From CAYPZT01 sp964415435 (GTDB taxonomy: Bacteria > Patescibacteriota > Microgenomatia > UBA1406 > GWC2-37-13), in assembly GCA_964415435.1 (NCBI GenBank), contig CAYPZT010000042.1, positions 1 to 6,969 of the forward strand: 6,969 bases of DNA, written 5' to 3'. This document shows positions 6,790 through 6,969 of the stretch, in pieces. Position 1 is the stretch's first letter; every line of letters starts with the position of its first letter. The notes under the pieces were generated by a model, which was not told where the DNA came from, did not search any database, and was given only the letters and a program-made list of their open reading frames with translations. The translations under genes were made by a program, and so were the position numbers.

Positions 6790-6804
6790 TGCTCTTTAAC
6801 AATT
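6790..6804 (+). promoter_or_regulatory. rrn boxA antitermination element
   Basis: TGCTCTTTAACAATT is identical, as I recall it, to the boxA of E. coli rRNA leaders, the RNA site where NusB and NusE (S10) load to make RNA polymerase resistant to termination. It lies about 10 bases after the predicted transcript start and upstream of three hairpins and 16S, which is the right order for an rRNA leader. No boxB hairpin precedes it within the predicted transcript. Confidence 0.85.
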
Positions 6805-6819
6805 CAGTTCAGTAAACGG

Positions 6820-6854
6820 GTTAGGTCGAGTACCATTCGGTACCCGATTCTAAC
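6820..6854 (+). repeat. rRNA leader hairpin 1 (GTACC core)
   Basis: The inner arms CGAGTACC (6827-6834) and GGTACCCG (6839-6846) pair around an ATTC loop with a single A/C mismatch (6829/6844). The stem extends outward through T-A, a G-T wobble, a bulged T (6849) and GTTAG/CTAAC (6820-6824 with 6850-6854), giving 14 pairs in all. It lies in the rRNA leader between boxA and 16S. The structure is seen in sequence; any function is unknown. Confidence 0.75.
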
Positions 6855-6856
6855 AT

Positions 6857-6875
6857 CGAGTACGGTTTGTACCCG
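6857..6875 (+). repeat. rRNA leader hairpin 2 (GTACC core)
   Basis: CGAGTAC (6857-6863) pairs with GTACCCG (6869-6875) around a GGTTT loop, with an A/C mismatch at the same stem position as in hairpin 1. The left arm, with its preceding T, repeats that of hairpin 1 exactly (TCGAGTAC at 6826 and 6856, 30 bases apart). The copy relationship is clearer than the stability, since only 6 pairs form. Confidence 0.65.
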
Positions 6876-6881
6876 GTGAAA

Positions 6882-6913
6882 CCAGGTACCGTATGGTACC
6901 TGGAATTTTTTTT
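6882..6913 (+). terminator. Terminator-like hairpin 3 plus T8 abutting 16S
   Basis: CCAGGTACC (6882-6890) and GGTACCTGG (6895-6903) make a perfect 9-bp stem with a GTAT loop. After two A residues comes a run of eight T (6906-6913). This has the form of an intrinsic terminator, yet it sits where the mature 16S 5' end is expected (about 6908), inside the rRNA transcript and downstream of boxA. It may be a conditional terminator overcome by antitermination, or a processing signal in which the U tract is an RNase E/G-type cleavage region. The sequence alone does not decide. Confidence 0.55.
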
Positions 6914-6969
6914 AAGAGTTTGATCCTGGCTCAGGATGAATGTTGGCGGCGTGCCTAAGGTATGCAAGT
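6908..6969 (+). rRNA. rrs: 16S ribosomal RNA, 5' end (partial)
   Basis: AGAGTTTGATCCTGGCTCAG at 6915-6934 is the universal 27F site (E. coli positions 8-27), followed by variants of the conserved GGCGGCGTGCCTAA and ATGCAAGT segments. Counting back seven bases puts the mature 5' end near 6908, inside the T tract. The gene continues past the window edge. GGATGAATGTTGG and the GGT preceding ATGCAAGT differ from common Proteobacteria and Firmicutes and suit a Candidate Phyla Radiation lineage, though too few bases are present for a firm placement. Confidence 0.96.

Noticed and set aside
6762..6790. Second TTGACT (6762-6767) as an additional rRNA promoter
   Set aside because: At 17 bases downstream the hexamer is TCTTTT, which does not resemble a -10 box.

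Overview
This window reads as bacterial chromosome, most likely from a member of the Candidate Phyla Radiation (Patescibacteria). Microgenomates is my best guess within that group. The reasons are the combination of compact type IV pilus genes, short GspG-like pilins, a Wzy_C/TPR membrane protein, an MreB-like actin, and the 5' start of a 16S rRNA gene whose first bases differ from common phyla (GGATGAATGTTGG after the universal 27F site). The taxonomic call is inference, because only about 60 bases of 16S are present. The DNA is moderately AT-rich, and I see no insertion sequence, phage gene, CRISPR array or tRNA.

Layout. Positions 38-2295 (+) hold pilT (retraction-type ATPase) and pilC (inner-membrane platform), separated by 2 bases and surely co-transcribed. 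A near-consensus promoter (TTGACA, 17 bases, TATATT) at 2309-2337 then drives two cysteine-rich type IV prepilin-like genes (2348-2881 and 2909-3406), apparently as a leaderless or nearly leaderless transcript. Convergent to these, with only 12 bases between stop codons, is a 724-residue membrane protein (5593 to 3419, minus strand): an O-antigen ligase/polymerase (Wzy_C) domain followed by a TPR-like domain predicted to lie outside the membrane. Divergent from it, with directly abutting start codons (CATATG at 5591-5596), is an MreB-family actin-like protein (5594-6658, +) whose nucleotide-site motifs are partly changed.

The right end is the control region of an rRNA operon. It holds a 13-bp inverted repeat (6661-6730), a strong promoter (TTGACT, 17 bases, TACAAT; 6744-6772), a boxA antitermination element identical over 15 bases to the E. 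coli rrn leader as I recall it (6790-6804), three consecutive hairpins built on the same GTACC core (6820-6903), a T8 tract, and the 5' end of 16S rRNA (about 6908 onward). The third hairpin plus T8 looks like an intrinsic terminator placed exactly at the 16S 5' end, downstream of boxA. This is the most unusual structure in the window.

How the parts fit: PilT and PilC belong to the type IV pilus machine, whose PilB, PilD and PilMNO partners are not in the window. The two pilins are probable filament subunits. The Wzy_C/TPR protein could transfer glycans to a surface acceptor, possibly the pilins. None of the six coding starts has a clear Shine-Dalgarno sequence.
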